Assembly: GCA_021647205.1 (NCBI GenBank)
Contig: JAKIVD010000012.1
Coordinates: 1 to 64,000, forward strand
From: Bacteroidales bacterium
Lineage (GTDB): Bacteria; Bacteroidota; Bacteroidia; Bacteroidales; F082
Reading direction: 5' to 3'
DNA length: 64,000 nt
The translations under genes were made by a program, and so were the position numbers. The notes below the pieces were generated by a model. It was not told the DNA's origin. It saw only the letters and a list, made by a program, of their open reading frames with translations, and made no database searches. Below are positions 32,779 to 41,030 of this stretch, piece by piece. Within the stretch, counting starts at the first letter, position 1. The number at the start of each line of letters is the position of its first letter.

Positions 32779-32811
32779 AGCTTTTCCAAAGTTCGGAACT
32801 TTGGAAAAGCT
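32779..32811. repeat. Palindrome CTTTTCCAAAGTTC, copy 2
   Basis: Sixteen-base perfect arms around a central G; the core is identical to copy 1 at 31724-31758. Located upstream of the TauE/SafE-like gene in the opposite flank. Confidence 0.7.
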
Positions 32812-32912
32812 GTCAGATTCTTTTAAAGGGATGAAGCCCAATCTCTGACTTACTAATTGCCAGGCCTAAAAATCATTTATCACTGATACAGAATCTGTTA
32901 AATAATCCAATG

Positions 32913-33028
32913 ACACTTTTTGGGGGATAAATCTGAGAAATATTACACTTTTTTGTGGGAATATTTAATATTTATTACGTTTTTTTGGGGATAAAATACT
33001 ATATTTGTTACGTTTTTTTGGAGGAAAC
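32913..33028 (+). repeat. Four 19-base direct repeats phased at 32-33 bases, upstream of the ATPase gene
   Basis: Units begin at 32913, 32945, 32977 and 33010 (consensus ACrcTTTTTTGgGGGATAAA, preceded by T-T). Spacing is 32, 32 and 33 bases, close to three helical turns. The last unit covers the GGAGGAAA ribosome site, and the -7 element lies between units 3 and 4, as expected for autoregulatory operators. Confidence 0.75.
33000..33007 (+). promoter_or_regulatory. Candidate -7 element for the ATPase gene
   Basis: TATATTTG, exact match to TAnnTTTG, 23 bases before the ATG at 33031 and flanked by repeat units 3 and 4. Confidence 0.55.
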
Positions 33029-33030
33029 CT

Positions 33031-34332
33031 ATGAAACGTGAATTGTACAACAACTTACTTGAATGGAAAAACAGCAGGAAAAGAAAACCGCTGCTGTTGC
33101 AAGGAACGCGACAAGTTGGGAAAACTTTCCTTGTAAACGAGTTCGGCAGGAATGAATACAGTGATTATGTCTATTTGAATTTTGAGCAAAGTCCTGATCT
33201 GCAAAATCTGTTTGCAGCCGAACTCAAACCTGAAAACATTATTACCAATATCAGCCTTTACCTGGGGAGAAGAATCAGCGCTGAAGGAACTTTGTTGTTT
33301 TTCGACGAAATCCAGACCGCCCCCGAAGTCCTTACCAGTTTGAAATATTTTTACGAACAGGCCCCGCAATACCACATTATCGCGGCAGGTTCACTGTTGG
33401 GGGTAAGCATTGGCAAAAGCAGTAGTTTTCCGGTGGGGAAAGTTCACTTTCTTTCAATGTATCCAATGACTTTCATTGAATACCTTTCTGCTTTTGGAGA
33501 AGAACTACTGGTCGAGACAATAAAAAAGGTTGACCCATCCCGACCCATTCCGGATGTTTTGCATGAAAAACTGATCAGGCACTTCAAGCTTTATCTTTTT
33601 TTGGGAGGAATGCCTGAAGTTTTACAGGACTATCTTGAAAACAAAGACATCAGTTCAGCAAGACGAATTCAAAAGGAAATACTGGAAGCCTACCAAAGGG
33701 ATTTCTCAAAATACACCGCCAATACACAAGTCATAAAAACTTCTGAGATATGGCGGTCGGTTCCCAGGCAGTTGTCCAGGGAAAACAAAAAATTCAAATA
33801 CGGAGAGGTGCGCAGAAATGCTCGTGCTGCTACTTTTGGAAGTACGATTGAGTGGTTGAAAAATGCGGGATTGATCAACCTTGCATACAATGTTGCAACA
33901 CCAAAACTCCCGCTTTCCGCTTATGCCGATTATTTGAAATTTAAAATCTATTTACACGACACCGGTTTACTTGGCGCCTTATTGAAGATTTCTTCAAACC
34001 TGATTGTGGCACCGACCGGGATTTTCTCTGAATTCAACGGTGCATTTATCGAAAATTTCGTGGCGCAGGAACTTACGGCTTATGGAAACACTGAATTATT
34101 TTACTGGACCTCTAAAAGTTATGCTGAAGTTGATTTTCTGTTAAGCGCTCAGGGTAAGATCATTCCTTTGGAAGTAAAGAGCGGCAGCAGCAGGAAACTT
34201 AAAAGCTTAAGAAGTTATGCGGAAAAGTATAAGCCCGAAACTGTTTACAGGGCCTCACCCAGGAATTTCAGCAAATCAGGTGATTTTGTGAATATTCCGC
34301 TCTATGCCGTCTTCAAATTAACGAACCTTTAA
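33031..34332 (+). CDS. AAA ATPase with DUF4143 domain
   Basis: A 433-residue protein of the AAA_14/DUF4143 group. Walker A is GTRQVGKTFLV (residues 25-35), Walker B is LLFFDEIQ (about 88-95), then sensor-like AAGSLLG. The C-terminal part (about 210-433) has the DUF4143 fold and ends with WTSKSYAEVDFLL and IIPLEVKSGSS, an E-x-D...E-x-K pattern like a restriction-endonuclease-type nuclease core. Cellular role of the family is not established. It stands alone, with operator-like repeats in front and its own promoter, and a strong ribosome site GGAGGAAA. It has no evident link to the neighbours. Confidence 0.85.
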   Translation: MKRELYNNLLEWKNSRKRKPLLLQGTRQVGKTFLVNEFGRNEYSDYVYLNFEQSPDLQNLFAAELKPENIITNISLYLGRRISAEGTLLFFDEIQTAPEVLTSLKYFYEQAPQYHIIAAGSLLGVSIGKSSSFPVGKVHFLSMYPMTFIEYLSAFGEELLVETIKKVDPSRPIPDVLHEKLIRHFKLYLFLGGMPEVLQDYLENKDISSARRIQKEILEAYQRDFSKYTANTQVIKTSEIWRSVPRQLSRENKKFKYGEVRRNARAATFGSTIEWLKNAGLINLAYNVATPKLPLSAYADYLKFKIYLHDTGLLGALLKISSNLIVAPTGIFSEFNGAFIENFVAQELTAYGNTELFYWTSKSYAEVDFLLSAQGKIIPLEVKSGSSRKLKSLRSYAEKYKPETVYRASPRNFSKSGDFVNIPLYAVFKLTNL

Positions 34333-34350
34333 ACAGAACCCTCCAATCAC

Positions 34351-34358
34351 TACCTTTG
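34351..34358 (+). promoter_or_regulatory. Candidate -7 element for mutS2
   Basis: TACCTTTG, exact TAnnTTTG match, ending five bases before the ATG at 34364. Transcription would start at or next to the start codon, giving a leaderless messenger. Confidence 0.55.
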
Positions 34359-34363
34359 CCCCG

Positions 34364-36781
34364 ATGATTTACCCACGGAACTTCGAGCAGAAAGTTGGTT
34401 TCGACCAGATCAGGGAGCTGATTGCAGAAAAATGCATCAGTCCCATGGGACGGCGTTTCACGGAGAAAATCCGCTTTTCCGCCAAAAGAGAGGTCATCGA
34501 AAATATGCTGGACCAGACCGTGGAGTTCGGGCAGATTCTTTCGCTGGGGCTGCCCTTCCCCGCCAAAGATTACTTCGATTTGCGCGAGGAGCTGGCCCCG
34601 CTGAAAACCCCGGGCACCTACATTAGCCAGGAAGCACTTTTCAGGCTACGTTCGTCCTTGGAAACCATCCTTGAAATTCTCCGCTTTTTTGACGAGGCCG
34701 AAGAAGGCGCTTTTCCCGAACTTCGCAAGCTTGCCGGCGAGGTTTTTATTCCCGGAGAGTTGCTTCCGCAGGCCGACGGCATCATTGACAACAAGGGAGA
34801 GATCAAAGACAAGGCATCGGACAAACTGTTTGAAATCCGCAAAGCCATCACTGCCAGGCAACGGCAGGTTTTACGTGAAGCACAGAAGGCTTTCACACTG
34901 GCCAAAAAGTCGGGATGGGTCCCCAAACAGGCCGAGCTTACCCTGCGCGACGGACGGCCCGTCATCCCTTTGAATGCCGCTGACAAAAGGGCGCTGGGCG
35001 GTGTTATCCACGACGAATCGGCCACCGGACAGACGGTCTTCCTGGAACCCACCGCTGCTTTTGAGCTGAACAACGAAATCCGCAGCCTGGAAAGCGAGGA
35101 AGGACGGGAAATCGTCCAAATCCTCACCCGTTTTACCGACCGCCTGCGGCCATACCTTCAGCACCTCAGCGAGGCTTTTCGTTTCCTCGGGCTGGTGGAT
35201 TTCATCCGTGCCAAAGCCCTTTTCGCCCAAAAAACCAACGGGGTGAAACCCGTTTTCGCATCCGGAAATTATCTGAAGATCAAATCGGCCGTCCATCCGC
35301 TGCTGCTGCTTTCGCACCGTGCCCAAAACAAAGAGGTGGTTCCCCTCGACCTGGAACTGGACGAAAACAATCGTATCCTGGTAATTTCCGGGCCAAATGC
35401 CGGCGGCAAATCGGTTTGCCTGAAAACCACCGGACTATTGCAGTACATGCTGCAATGCGGACTGCCTGTGCCCGCTTCGCCCAACAGTGAGTTTCGTATT
35501 TTTTCGCGATTGTTTATCGACATCGGCGACGAGCAGTCCATCGAAAACGACCTGAGCACCTACAGCTCGCACCTGCTGAACATGAAGCACTTTCTGCGGC
35601 ATGCCAACGCCGGCACCCTGCTGCTGATCGATGAATTCGGCACGGGCACCGAGCCCCAACTGGGCGGCAGCATCGCCGAAGCCATCCTGGAACAACTGAA
35701 CAAAAAAGAAGCTTTCGGGCTGATCACTACCCATTACACCAACCTGAAGCTGGCAGCCGAGCGCCTGCCCGGCATGGTCAACGGTGCCATGCTTTTCGAC
35801 TCCAAAGCCATGCAACCGCTGTACAAGCTGCAAATCGGCAAGCCGGGCAGCTCCTTTGCCTTCGAGATCGCCAAAAAAATCGGCTTCCCTTCCTACGTAC
35901 TGCAACGCGCCAAAAAGAAAAGCGGTGGCAAACACGTTCGTTTCGACCAACAACTGCAGCAACTGGAAACCGATAAATTGCAGCTTTCCAAAAAACAATC
36001 GCTACTTGACACGGCCAACGAATCGCTGTCGCAGATGATCGAAAAGTACACCGGCCTGGTGCAAAAGCTGGAACAGGAAAGGAAACAAATCATCCGCGAA
36101 GCGAAACAGGAGGCGCTGGAAATCATCACCGGCTCCAACAAAGCCGTTGAAAAAACCATCCGCGAGATCAAAGAGGCCGGGGCCGACAAAGAAAAGACGA
36201 TAATGCTGCGCAGGCAACTGGCAGACAAAAAGGAGCAATTGCAGCAGGAATCAGCGAAAAAGCCGGCAAAACCGGAAAAAAGAACGGCTGAAAAGTCTCC
36301 TGAACCTCCGGTTGATTTTAGGCCCAAACCCGGCGATTTTGTAAGGGTGCAAGACACCGACATCATCGGGGAACTCATACTGACGGAAGGCGACACCGCC
36401 TTGCTGAACGTGAACGAGGTCAGGTTGAAAACGGCCGTCGAAAAGCTCCTCCCCGCCGGCACAGCAGCAAAACAAACCCTGCCCCGGCACAAAAGAAAAA
36501 AAAGCATTGCCGTTGACCTCAACGAAAAAGCAGGCTGCTTTGCACTGACCCTGGACCTGCGCGGCAAGCGTGCCGAAGAAGCGCTTGCCATCCTCGGCAG
36601 CTACATCGACGACGCCATAATGCTCAGCATCAAAGAGGTGCGCATTTTACACGGCAAAGGATTCGGCATTTTGCGGGAAGTCATCCGCGAGTACCTGCAG
36701 TCCCTTCCTGAAATCCGAAAATTCGGCGACGCCCCCCTCGACCAGGGCGGGGCAGGAATTACGGTGGTGATTTTTAAATAG
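34364..36781 (+). CDS. mutS2: Endonuclease MutS2
   Basis: An 805-residue DNA-binding ATPase. It has core and lever helices, then the ABC-type ATPase domain: Walker A GPNAGGKSVCLKT (about residue 344), Walker B LLLIDEFGTGTEP and THYTNLK. A long coiled-coil region rich in Lys/Glu/Gln follows (about 500-650). A C-terminal Smr domain contains LDLRGKRAEEAL and LHGKGFGILREVIR, the nuclease signature. It lacks the mismatch-recognition domain of MutS, as expected. Role: suppression of recombination and processing of branched or collided intermediates. The gene has its own promoter; no partner gene adjoins. Confidence 0.95.
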   Translation: MIYPRNFEQKVGFDQIRELIAEKCISPMGRRFTEKIRFSAKREVIENMLDQTVEFGQILSLGLPFPAKDYFDLREELAPLKTPGTYISQEALFRLRSSLETILEILRFFDEAEEGAFPELRKLAGEVFIPGELLPQADGIIDNKGEIKDKASDKLFEIRKAITARQRQVLREAQKAFTLAKKSGWVPKQAELTLRDGRPVIPLNAADKRALGGVIHDESATGQTVFLEPTAAFELNNEIRSLESEEGREIVQILTRFTDRLRPYLQHLSEAFRFLGLVDFIRAKALFAQKTNGVKPVFASGNYLKIKSAVHPLLLLSHRAQNKEVVPLDLELDENNRILVISGPNAGGKSVCLKTTGLLQYMLQCGLPVPASPNSEFRIFSRLFIDIGDEQSIENDLSTYSSHLLNMKHFLRHANAGTLLLIDEFGTGTEPQLGGSIAEAILEQLNKKEAFGLITTHYTNLKLAAERLPGMVNGAMLFDSKAMQPLYKLQIGKPGSSFAFEIAKKIGFPSYVLQRAKKKSGGKHVRFDQQLQQLETDKLQLSKKQSLLDTANESLSQMIEKYTGLVQKLEQERKQIIREAKQEALEIITGSNKAVEKTIREIKEAGADKEKTIMLRRQLADKKEQLQQESAKKPAKPEKRTAEKSPEPPVDFRPKPGDFVRVQDTDIIGELILTEGDTALLNVNEVRLKTAVEKLLPAGTAAKQTLPRHKRKKSIAVDLNEKAGCFALTLDLRGKRAEEALAILGSYIDDAIMLSIKEVRILHGKGFGILREVIREYLQSLPEIRKFGDAPLDQGGAGITVVIFK

Positions 36782-36861
36782 GTTTCTTTTGTTTTCTGCA
36801 CTGCCCCGCACGCCTGGCAACAAAGACACATTTATCCGGGCATTTGCAATGCAAAGATTTA

Positions 36862-36869
36862 TAATTTTG
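36862..36869 (+). promoter_or_regulatory. Candidate -7 element for the desaturase gene
   Basis: TAATTTTG, exact TAnnTTTG match, about 60 bases upstream of the ATG at 36930. The -33 part is not clear. Confidence 0.4.
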
Positions 36870-36929
36870 CAATGGGAAAACGTGCCCGGCGGCAGGTTTT
36901 CGTTGTAAATGTTTTAATCTTTCAAAAGC

Positions 36930-37661
36930 ATGGGAGTTTTCATTTTTATTCTGATTCTTTGGTACGGTGGCTTGTTTTTTCAGACTTTTTTCCTGCACCG
37001 TTACGCGGCTCACCAAACCTTCAGCATGTCGAAGACCGGTGAAAAACTGTGCTACGTCCTGACCTGGATTTTCCAGGGGCCCAACTACCTGAGCGCTTAC
37101 GGTTACGGTGTGATGCATCGCATGCACCATGCCTATGCCGATACAGAGAAAGACCCCCACTCCCCAAAGTACGACCCCAATCCTTTTGCCATGATGTGGC
37201 GCACTTTCAACACTTACCAGGCCATCAACAAAAAACAAATCGGGGTGGAAGAGCACTTCACGAAAAATGTCCCGCAATGGGAGGCCTTCGACAAGTTTGC
37301 CAGCTCAAATGCTTCCCGGCTTGCCTGGGGGGCGCTCTATGTTTTGCTGTTTTACCTGCTGGCAACGGCCTGGTGGCAGTGGCTGTTCCTGCCCCTCACT
37401 TTTGTCATGGCCCCTTTGCACGGCATGATCATCAACTGGTATGCGCATGTTTACGGCTACGTCAATTTCAAGCTGGACAACACCTCGAAAAACCTGCTGC
37501 CCTTTGATTTTCTGATGCTGGGCGAAAGCTACCACAACAACCACCACAAATATTCGGGAAAACCAAACTTCGGCGGAGTACGCTGGCATGAAGTCGATCC
37601 CACTTTCCTGGTCATGTGGGTAATGAACAAGCTGGGGATGATTCGTTTCAAAAACGGTTGA
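36930..37661 (+). CDS. Fatty acid (acyl-CoA type) desaturase
   Basis: A 243-residue integral membrane protein with three histidine boxes: HRYAAH (residues 24-29), HRMHHAYAD (about 66) and ESYHNNHH (about 199). These hold a di-iron centre. Four hydrophobic helices surround the boxes. It introduces a double bond into a saturated acyl chain, probably in the membrane, and needs oxygen and a reductant. Membership of this family in a bacterium with many anaerobic electron-transfer genes suggests a facultative or microaerobic life, although that is inference. Followed by a thioredoxin gene at a 41-base distance. Confidence 0.9.
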   Translation: MGVFIFILILWYGGLFFQTFFLHRYAAHQTFSMSKTGEKLCYVLTWIFQGPNYLSAYGYGVMHRMHHAYADTEKDPHSPKYDPNPFAMMWRTFNTYQAINKKQIGVEEHFTKNVPQWEAFDKFASSNASRLAWGALYVLLFYLLATAWWQWLFLPLTFVMAPLHGMIINWYAHVYGYVNFKLDNTSKNLLPFDFLMLGESYHNNHHKYSGKPNFGGVRWHEVDPTFLVMWVMNKLGMIRFKNG

Positions 37662-37686
37662 CCGCCGCGCCGCAAACGATTTCTTT

Positions 37687-37694
37687 TACCTTTG
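37687..37694 (+). promoter_or_regulatory. Candidate -7 element for the thioredoxin pair
   Basis: TACCTTTG, exact TAnnTTTG match, ending eight bases before the ATG at 37703, so the leader would be only a few bases. Confidence 0.5.
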
Positions 37695-37702
37695 CCGCCG
37701 CA

Positions 37703-38029
37703 ATGAATGAGCCGGAATTTATCGAGATCAATTTTGTGAACAGCGAGCAGCACCTCGCCAAAGGGCTGATCCTGGTGGATTTCTGGGCGGAATGGTGTAC
37801 GGCCTGTAAGGCACAGGATAAAATCTACGGGGAAATCGCCCGTGAATTTGCCGGCAAAATCCGCATCGGAAAAATCAATGTCAGCGACAACCGCCTGCTG
37901 GCCGAAAAATTCGGTGTACGGAACATCCCTTACCTCATTTTGTTCGAAGATGGCCGCCCGGTGATGCAAATGCCCGGCATTTGGAGCAGGGAATTTTTAA
38001 TCAGTCAAATCAAAAAAAGAGTTCAATGA
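37703..38029 (+). CDS. Thioredoxin-like protein, WCTAC active site
   Basis: A 108-residue thioredoxin-fold protein. The active site FWAEWCTACKAQ (about residues 28-39) has Thr-Ala in place of the usual Gly-Pro between the cysteines, which would raise or shift the redox potential. The cis-proline region NIPYLILF is present, and the length is right for a bare thioredoxin. No signal peptide, so cytosolic. ATG at 37703 is supported by the -7 box just upstream. Its stop overlaps the next ATG (ATGA), making a two-thioredoxin transcription unit. Confidence 0.87.
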   Translation: MNEPEFIEINFVNSEQHLAKGLILVDFWAEWCTACKAQDKIYGEIAREFAGKIRIGKINVSDNRLLAEKFGVRNIPYLILFEDGRPVMQMPGIWSREFLISQIKKRVQ

Positions 38030-38454
38030 ATTATTATTTCTGGATACCGGTCGGCATTCTGCTGGTGTTGCTGATCGCTGCTTTTATCAAGCGTTACCGG
38101 ATGATCAAAAACCTTTCGGATGCGAAAGACAGCGAAAAGCTCATCCTGCTCAGCGATGCCAGCTTCCGGAAAGTGACCGGCAAAGGTGTTTCGCTGGTGG
38201 ATTTCTGGGCGCCGTGGTGCACCCCCTGTAAAATCCAGGGGCCCATTGTCAGCGAACTGGCTGAGGAAATGGGCGACAAGGCAAACATCTGCAAGCTGAA
38301 CGTTGACAAGGAACGAAAAACCGCCGCCAGCCTGAAAATCCGGTCTATCCCTACCATCATTATATTCAAAGACGGCAAACCCGTGAAACAGTTTGTCGGT
38401 GTGAAAACAAAAAGTGTGCTGCTCAAAGCGCTGCAAGCAATGATGGATACATAA
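38026..38454 (+). CDS. Membrane-anchored thioredoxin-like protein
   Basis: A 142-residue protein with an N-terminal hydrophobic helix (about residues 4-22, WIPVGILLVLLIAAF) and a thioredoxin domain with FWAPWCTPCKIQGP as active site and IPTIIIF with the cis-proline. The orientation of the anchor cannot be settled from sequence; a basic KRYRMIK after the helix favours a cytosolic domain. Overlap with the preceding thioredoxin gene suggests that the two act on related substrates. Confidence 0.85.
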   Translation: MNYYFWIPVGILLVLLIAAFIKRYRMIKNLSDAKDSEKLILLSDASFRKVTGKGVSLVDFWAPWCTPCKIQGPIVSELAEEMGDKANICKLNVDKERKTAASLKIRSIPTIIIFKDGKPVKQFVGVKTKSVLLKALQAMMDT

Positions 38455-38560
38455 GCTGCTCCCACCCGGTTTTCAAGCCTCGCATTTATATTTTTAACGA
38501 GGATGCTACGATTGCAGCCATTGTATTTCAACCCGCATTGTCCTGGCCCCAAACCCCAAA

Positions 38561-38575
38561 AGTCGTCAGACGACT
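38561..38575. repeat. Dispersed palindrome AGTCGTCnGACnACT, copy B
   Basis: AGTCGTCAGACGACT; the best of the copies, almost a perfect palindrome. Intergenic, next to short ACTGAAAACTGCCG repeats. Confidence 0.55.
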
Positions 38576-38605
38576 ATCTGACTGAAAACTGCCGACTGAA
38601 AACTT

Positions 38606-38959
38606 TCACCCCATCAACTCCGCACGATCTTTTTTGGGAAGCCCTTCAAGCACAAGCCGGTAGGAATCGTCAATCCATGCTCTGATTAATTTATCGGGGA
38701 CGGTACCATCCAGGCTGAGCGTGTTCCACAGTCGCTTGTTCATGTGGTAGCCGGGCCGGACTGCGGAAAAATGCTCCCGCAATTCGATGGCTTTGTCGGG
38801 ATCGCACTTCAGGTTGACTGAGGGCGGGTCAGCATCCAAAGCCAGCAGCGCAAACATTTTGCCCATCACCTTAAACACCAGCGTTACATCGTCAAAGGGA
38901 AAGCTCTCGGTAACCGCTTTCTTTTTCAGACAATAGTTTCTTGTTTCTTCAACATTCAT
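38606..38959 (-). CDS. MmcQ/YjbR-family protein
   Basis: A 117-residue protein of the CyaY-like MmcQ/YjbR fold, with MNVEETRNYCLKKKAVTESFPF at the start (in two stretches), KVMGKMFALLAL in the middle and HMNKRLWNTLSLDG near residue 75. The HMNKRxWNTL pattern is characteristic. The family is small and cytosolic, and was proposed to bind DNA; its job is not known. ATG at 38959 is chosen over one at 39043, because a TAnnTTTG box lies between them (38981-38988). Confidence 0.85.
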   Translation of the reverse strand: MNVEETRNYCLKKKAVTESFPFDDVTLVFKVMGKMFALLALDADPPSVNLKCDPDKAIELREHFSAVRPGYHMNKRLWNTLSLDGTVPDKLIRAWIDDSYRLVLEGLPKKDRAELMG

Positions 38960-38980
38960 CAGTTTATTCAATGAAAGTCT

Positions 38981-38988
38981 CAAAGATA
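38981..38988 (-). promoter_or_regulatory. Candidate -7 element for the MmcQ/YjbR gene
   Basis: TATCTTTG on the minus strand, 21 bases before the ATG at 38959; it also rules out the upstream start at 39043. Confidence 0.5.
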
Positions 38989-39044
38989 GAACAAACCGGT
39001 AGAAGCGAACAAAAAATAAAACTTGCTTTTTTGCTAAATTCACC

Positions 39045-39052
39045 TACTTTTG
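39045..39052 (+). promoter_or_regulatory. Promoter of the carboxyltransferase gene
   Basis: TACTTTTG as -7 element with a TTG at 39023-39025 as -33 element, 19 bases apart, the expected spacing. The leader to the ATG is about 85 bases. Confidence 0.55.
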
Positions 39053-39139
39053 TATCTTAACAGGAATGTGCTCTTGTTAAAAGCAGCTTGTAATTCAAAT
39101 TAAGCAATTCATTTTTTGAAACCAAAATCATAAAAAAAT

Positions 39140-40687
39140 ATGGGCCTCAAACAAAAATCTACAGACCTGAGGAAACGTATGCGAAATGCTTTAAAAGGTG
39201 GTGGCGACAAAGCCATCGAAAAGCAAAAGGCCATTGGCAAAATGACCGCCCGCGAACGCATTATTACCTTGCTTGACCCCAAGTCTTTCTACGAATATGA
39301 TTTATTTGTGGAGCATGCCGCGAAAGACTTCGACATGGACAAAAAATACCTTCCCGGCGATGGTGTCATCACCGGAACGGGAATGATTAGCGGACACCCG
39401 GTATGTATTTACGCACAAGATTTTACGGTGGCCGGGGGATCGCTGGGATGGATGCATGCCAAAAAGATCACCAAAATTATGGATCATGCCCTCAAATTGA
39501 GGGTGCCGCTCATTGGCATCAACGACTCCGGGGGTGCACGTATCCAGGAAGGCGTGAACTCACTCGCCGGTTACGGCGAAATATTTTTCCGTAACACACT
39601 GGCCTCGGGAGTCATTCCCCAGATTTCAGTCATCCTCGGCCCCTGTGCCGGTGGTGCTGTCTATTCCCCGGCCTTGACCGACTTTGTTTTCACGGTGGAA
39701 AAAATCACGAAAATGTTCATCACCGGTCCCGAGGTCATTAAAACGGTACTGGGCGAAGAGATTTCGATGGAAGACCTGGGCGGCGCTCTGGTTCACTGCG
39801 AAACTACCGGAAATGCGCATTTCTATGCCAAAAGCGAGGAAGAGTGTTTCAGTCAGATTAAGCAGTTGTTTAGCTACATCCCCTGGAACAACAGCAACAA
39901 AGCCAAAAAATTTCCGAAGAAATCGCCGAAAACGAGGCGTTACAAAATTGATGGAATCATGCCGGCAGACCCGAAACAACCTTACGATGTAAGGGACATT
40001 ATCAGAGCCATTGGCGATGATTCGGAGTTTCTGGAAGTCCAGGAGCTTTTTGCCAAAAATATTGTCATCGGGTTTGCCAGGGTGAATGGCGAAACCATTG
40101 GTATTGTTGCCAACCAGCCGCTGTTTCTGGCCGGCGTCCTCGATGTGGATTCGTCTGACAAAGCGGCCCGATTTATCCGCTATTGCGATTCCTTTAACAT
40201 TCCGATTTTAACGCTGGTTGACCTGCCGGGTTACCTGCCGGGAGTCGATCAGGAACATGCAGGGGTCATTCGCCATGGGGCGAAATTGCTCTATGCTTAC
40301 TCCGAAGCCACTGTTCCGAAAGTTACCCTTATTACACGGAAAGCTTATGGTGGCGGCTACATCGCCATGTGCTCGCACCACCTGCGGGCCGATTTTGTTT
40401 TTGCCTGGCCAACGGCAGAAATTGCTGTCATGGGGCCTGAAGGGGCATCCAACATCATCTTCCGTAAAGAAATCATGTCGGCAGAAAACCCGGATGAAAT
40501 GCGCAAACAAAAAGTGGAAGAATACAAGGCAAAGTTTGCAAACCCTTATGTAGCCGCAGCCTATGGCTACATTGATGCCGTGATTGAACCGGCCGAAACA
40601 AGAAAAATGCTGATTCATGCCCTGGAAATTGCCAAGGAGAAAGATGTGAAGATGCCGATGAAAAAACATGGAATTCCCCCATTTTAA
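39140..40687 (+). CDS. Biotin-dependent carboxyltransferase, propionyl-CoA carboxylase beta / methylmalonyl-CoA decarboxylase alpha type
   Basis: A 515-residue cytosolic enzyme of the crotonase-like carboxyltransferase family. The N-terminal half has DSGGARIQEGVNSLAGYG (acyl-CoA oxyanion region) and GPCAGGAVYSPA. The C-terminal half has LVDLPGYLPGVDQEHAGVIRHGAKLLYA, in shorter stretches, and TRKAYGGGYIAMCS, the second oxyanion hole. It transfers a carboxyl group between biotin and propionyl- or methylmalonyl-CoA. The direction (carboxylase or Na+-pumping decarboxylase) cannot be set here: a biotin carrier follows, but neither a biotin carboxylase nor the membrane subunit is in the window. Confidence 0.92.
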   Translation: MGLKQKSTDLRKRMRNALKGGGDKAIEKQKAIGKMTARERIITLLDPKSFYEYDLFVEHAAKDFDMDKKYLPGDGVITGTGMISGHPVCIYAQDFTVAGGSLGWMHAKKITKIMDHALKLRVPLIGINDSGGARIQEGVNSLAGYGEIFFRNTLASGVIPQISVILGPCAGGAVYSPALTDFVFTVEKITKMFITGPEVIKTVLGEEISMEDLGGALVHCETTGNAHFYAKSEEECFSQIKQLFSYIPWNNSNKAKKFPKKSPKTRRYKIDGIMPADPKQPYDVRDIIRAIGDDSEFLEVQELFAKNIVIGFARVNGETIGIVANQPLFLAGVLDVDSSDKAARFIRYCDSFNIPILTLVDLPGYLPGVDQEHAGVIRHGAKLLYAYSEATVPKVTLITRKAYGGGYIAMCSHHLRADFVFAWPTAEIAVMGPEGASNIIFRKEIMSAENPDEMRKQKVEEYKAKFANPYVAAAYGYIDAVIEPAETRKMLIHALEIAKEKDVKMPMKKHGIPPF

Positions 40688-40698
40688 TCCCTTGAAAG

Positions 40699-41025
40699 AT
40701 GGCTGAAAAAAGAAAAACGACCCGATACAGTTCAGTAAATATTGACGGGGTAAAATACCGGACTTTGCTCACCGATAAGTTCAAAGCACGGGTAAAGCAC
40801 AAAGAAAAAGACCCCAACAAAGTTCTTGCTTTTATTCCGGGCACCATTGTTGAGGTGTTGACCAAGAAGGGGAAAAAAGTGAAGGAAGGGGACGTTTTGC
40901 TGATACTTGATGCCATGAAAATGAGAAATACGATTGTCGCACCACATGATGGTATTGTCAAAAGGATTTTGGTTAAAGAAAATGAGGTTGTAAGCAAAAA
41001 CCAGCTGATGATAGAGGTTGAGTAG
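40699..41025 (+). CDS. Biotin carboxyl carrier protein
   Basis: A 108-residue biotinyl domain protein. The biotin attachment motif is DAMKM near the end (LLILDAMKMRN), a variant of the usual EAMKM, with the lysine of AMKM as attachment site. The N-terminal 55 residues are basic and look flexible, and FIPGTIVEVLTKKGKKVKEGD (two stretches) forms the first half of the hammerhead. It starts 11 bases after the carboxyltransferase and must carry the carboxyl group for it. Its stop is five bases from that of the convergent engB gene. Confidence 0.9.
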   Translation: MAEKRKTTRYSSVNIDGVKYRTLLTDKFKARVKHKEKDPNKVLAFIPGTIVEVLTKKGKKVKEGDVLLILDAMKMRNTIVAPHDGIVKRILVKENEVVSKNQLMIEVE

Positions 41026-41030
41026 CGGAT

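Larger units (their letters stand above)
32546..33030. other. Divergent intergenic region, 485 bases
   Basis: Contains the TauE/SafE -7 element, palindrome copy 2, and the four phased repeats with the ATPase promoter. An open frame on the minus strand from 32340 to 32723 is a shadow and is not called. Confidence 0.6.
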
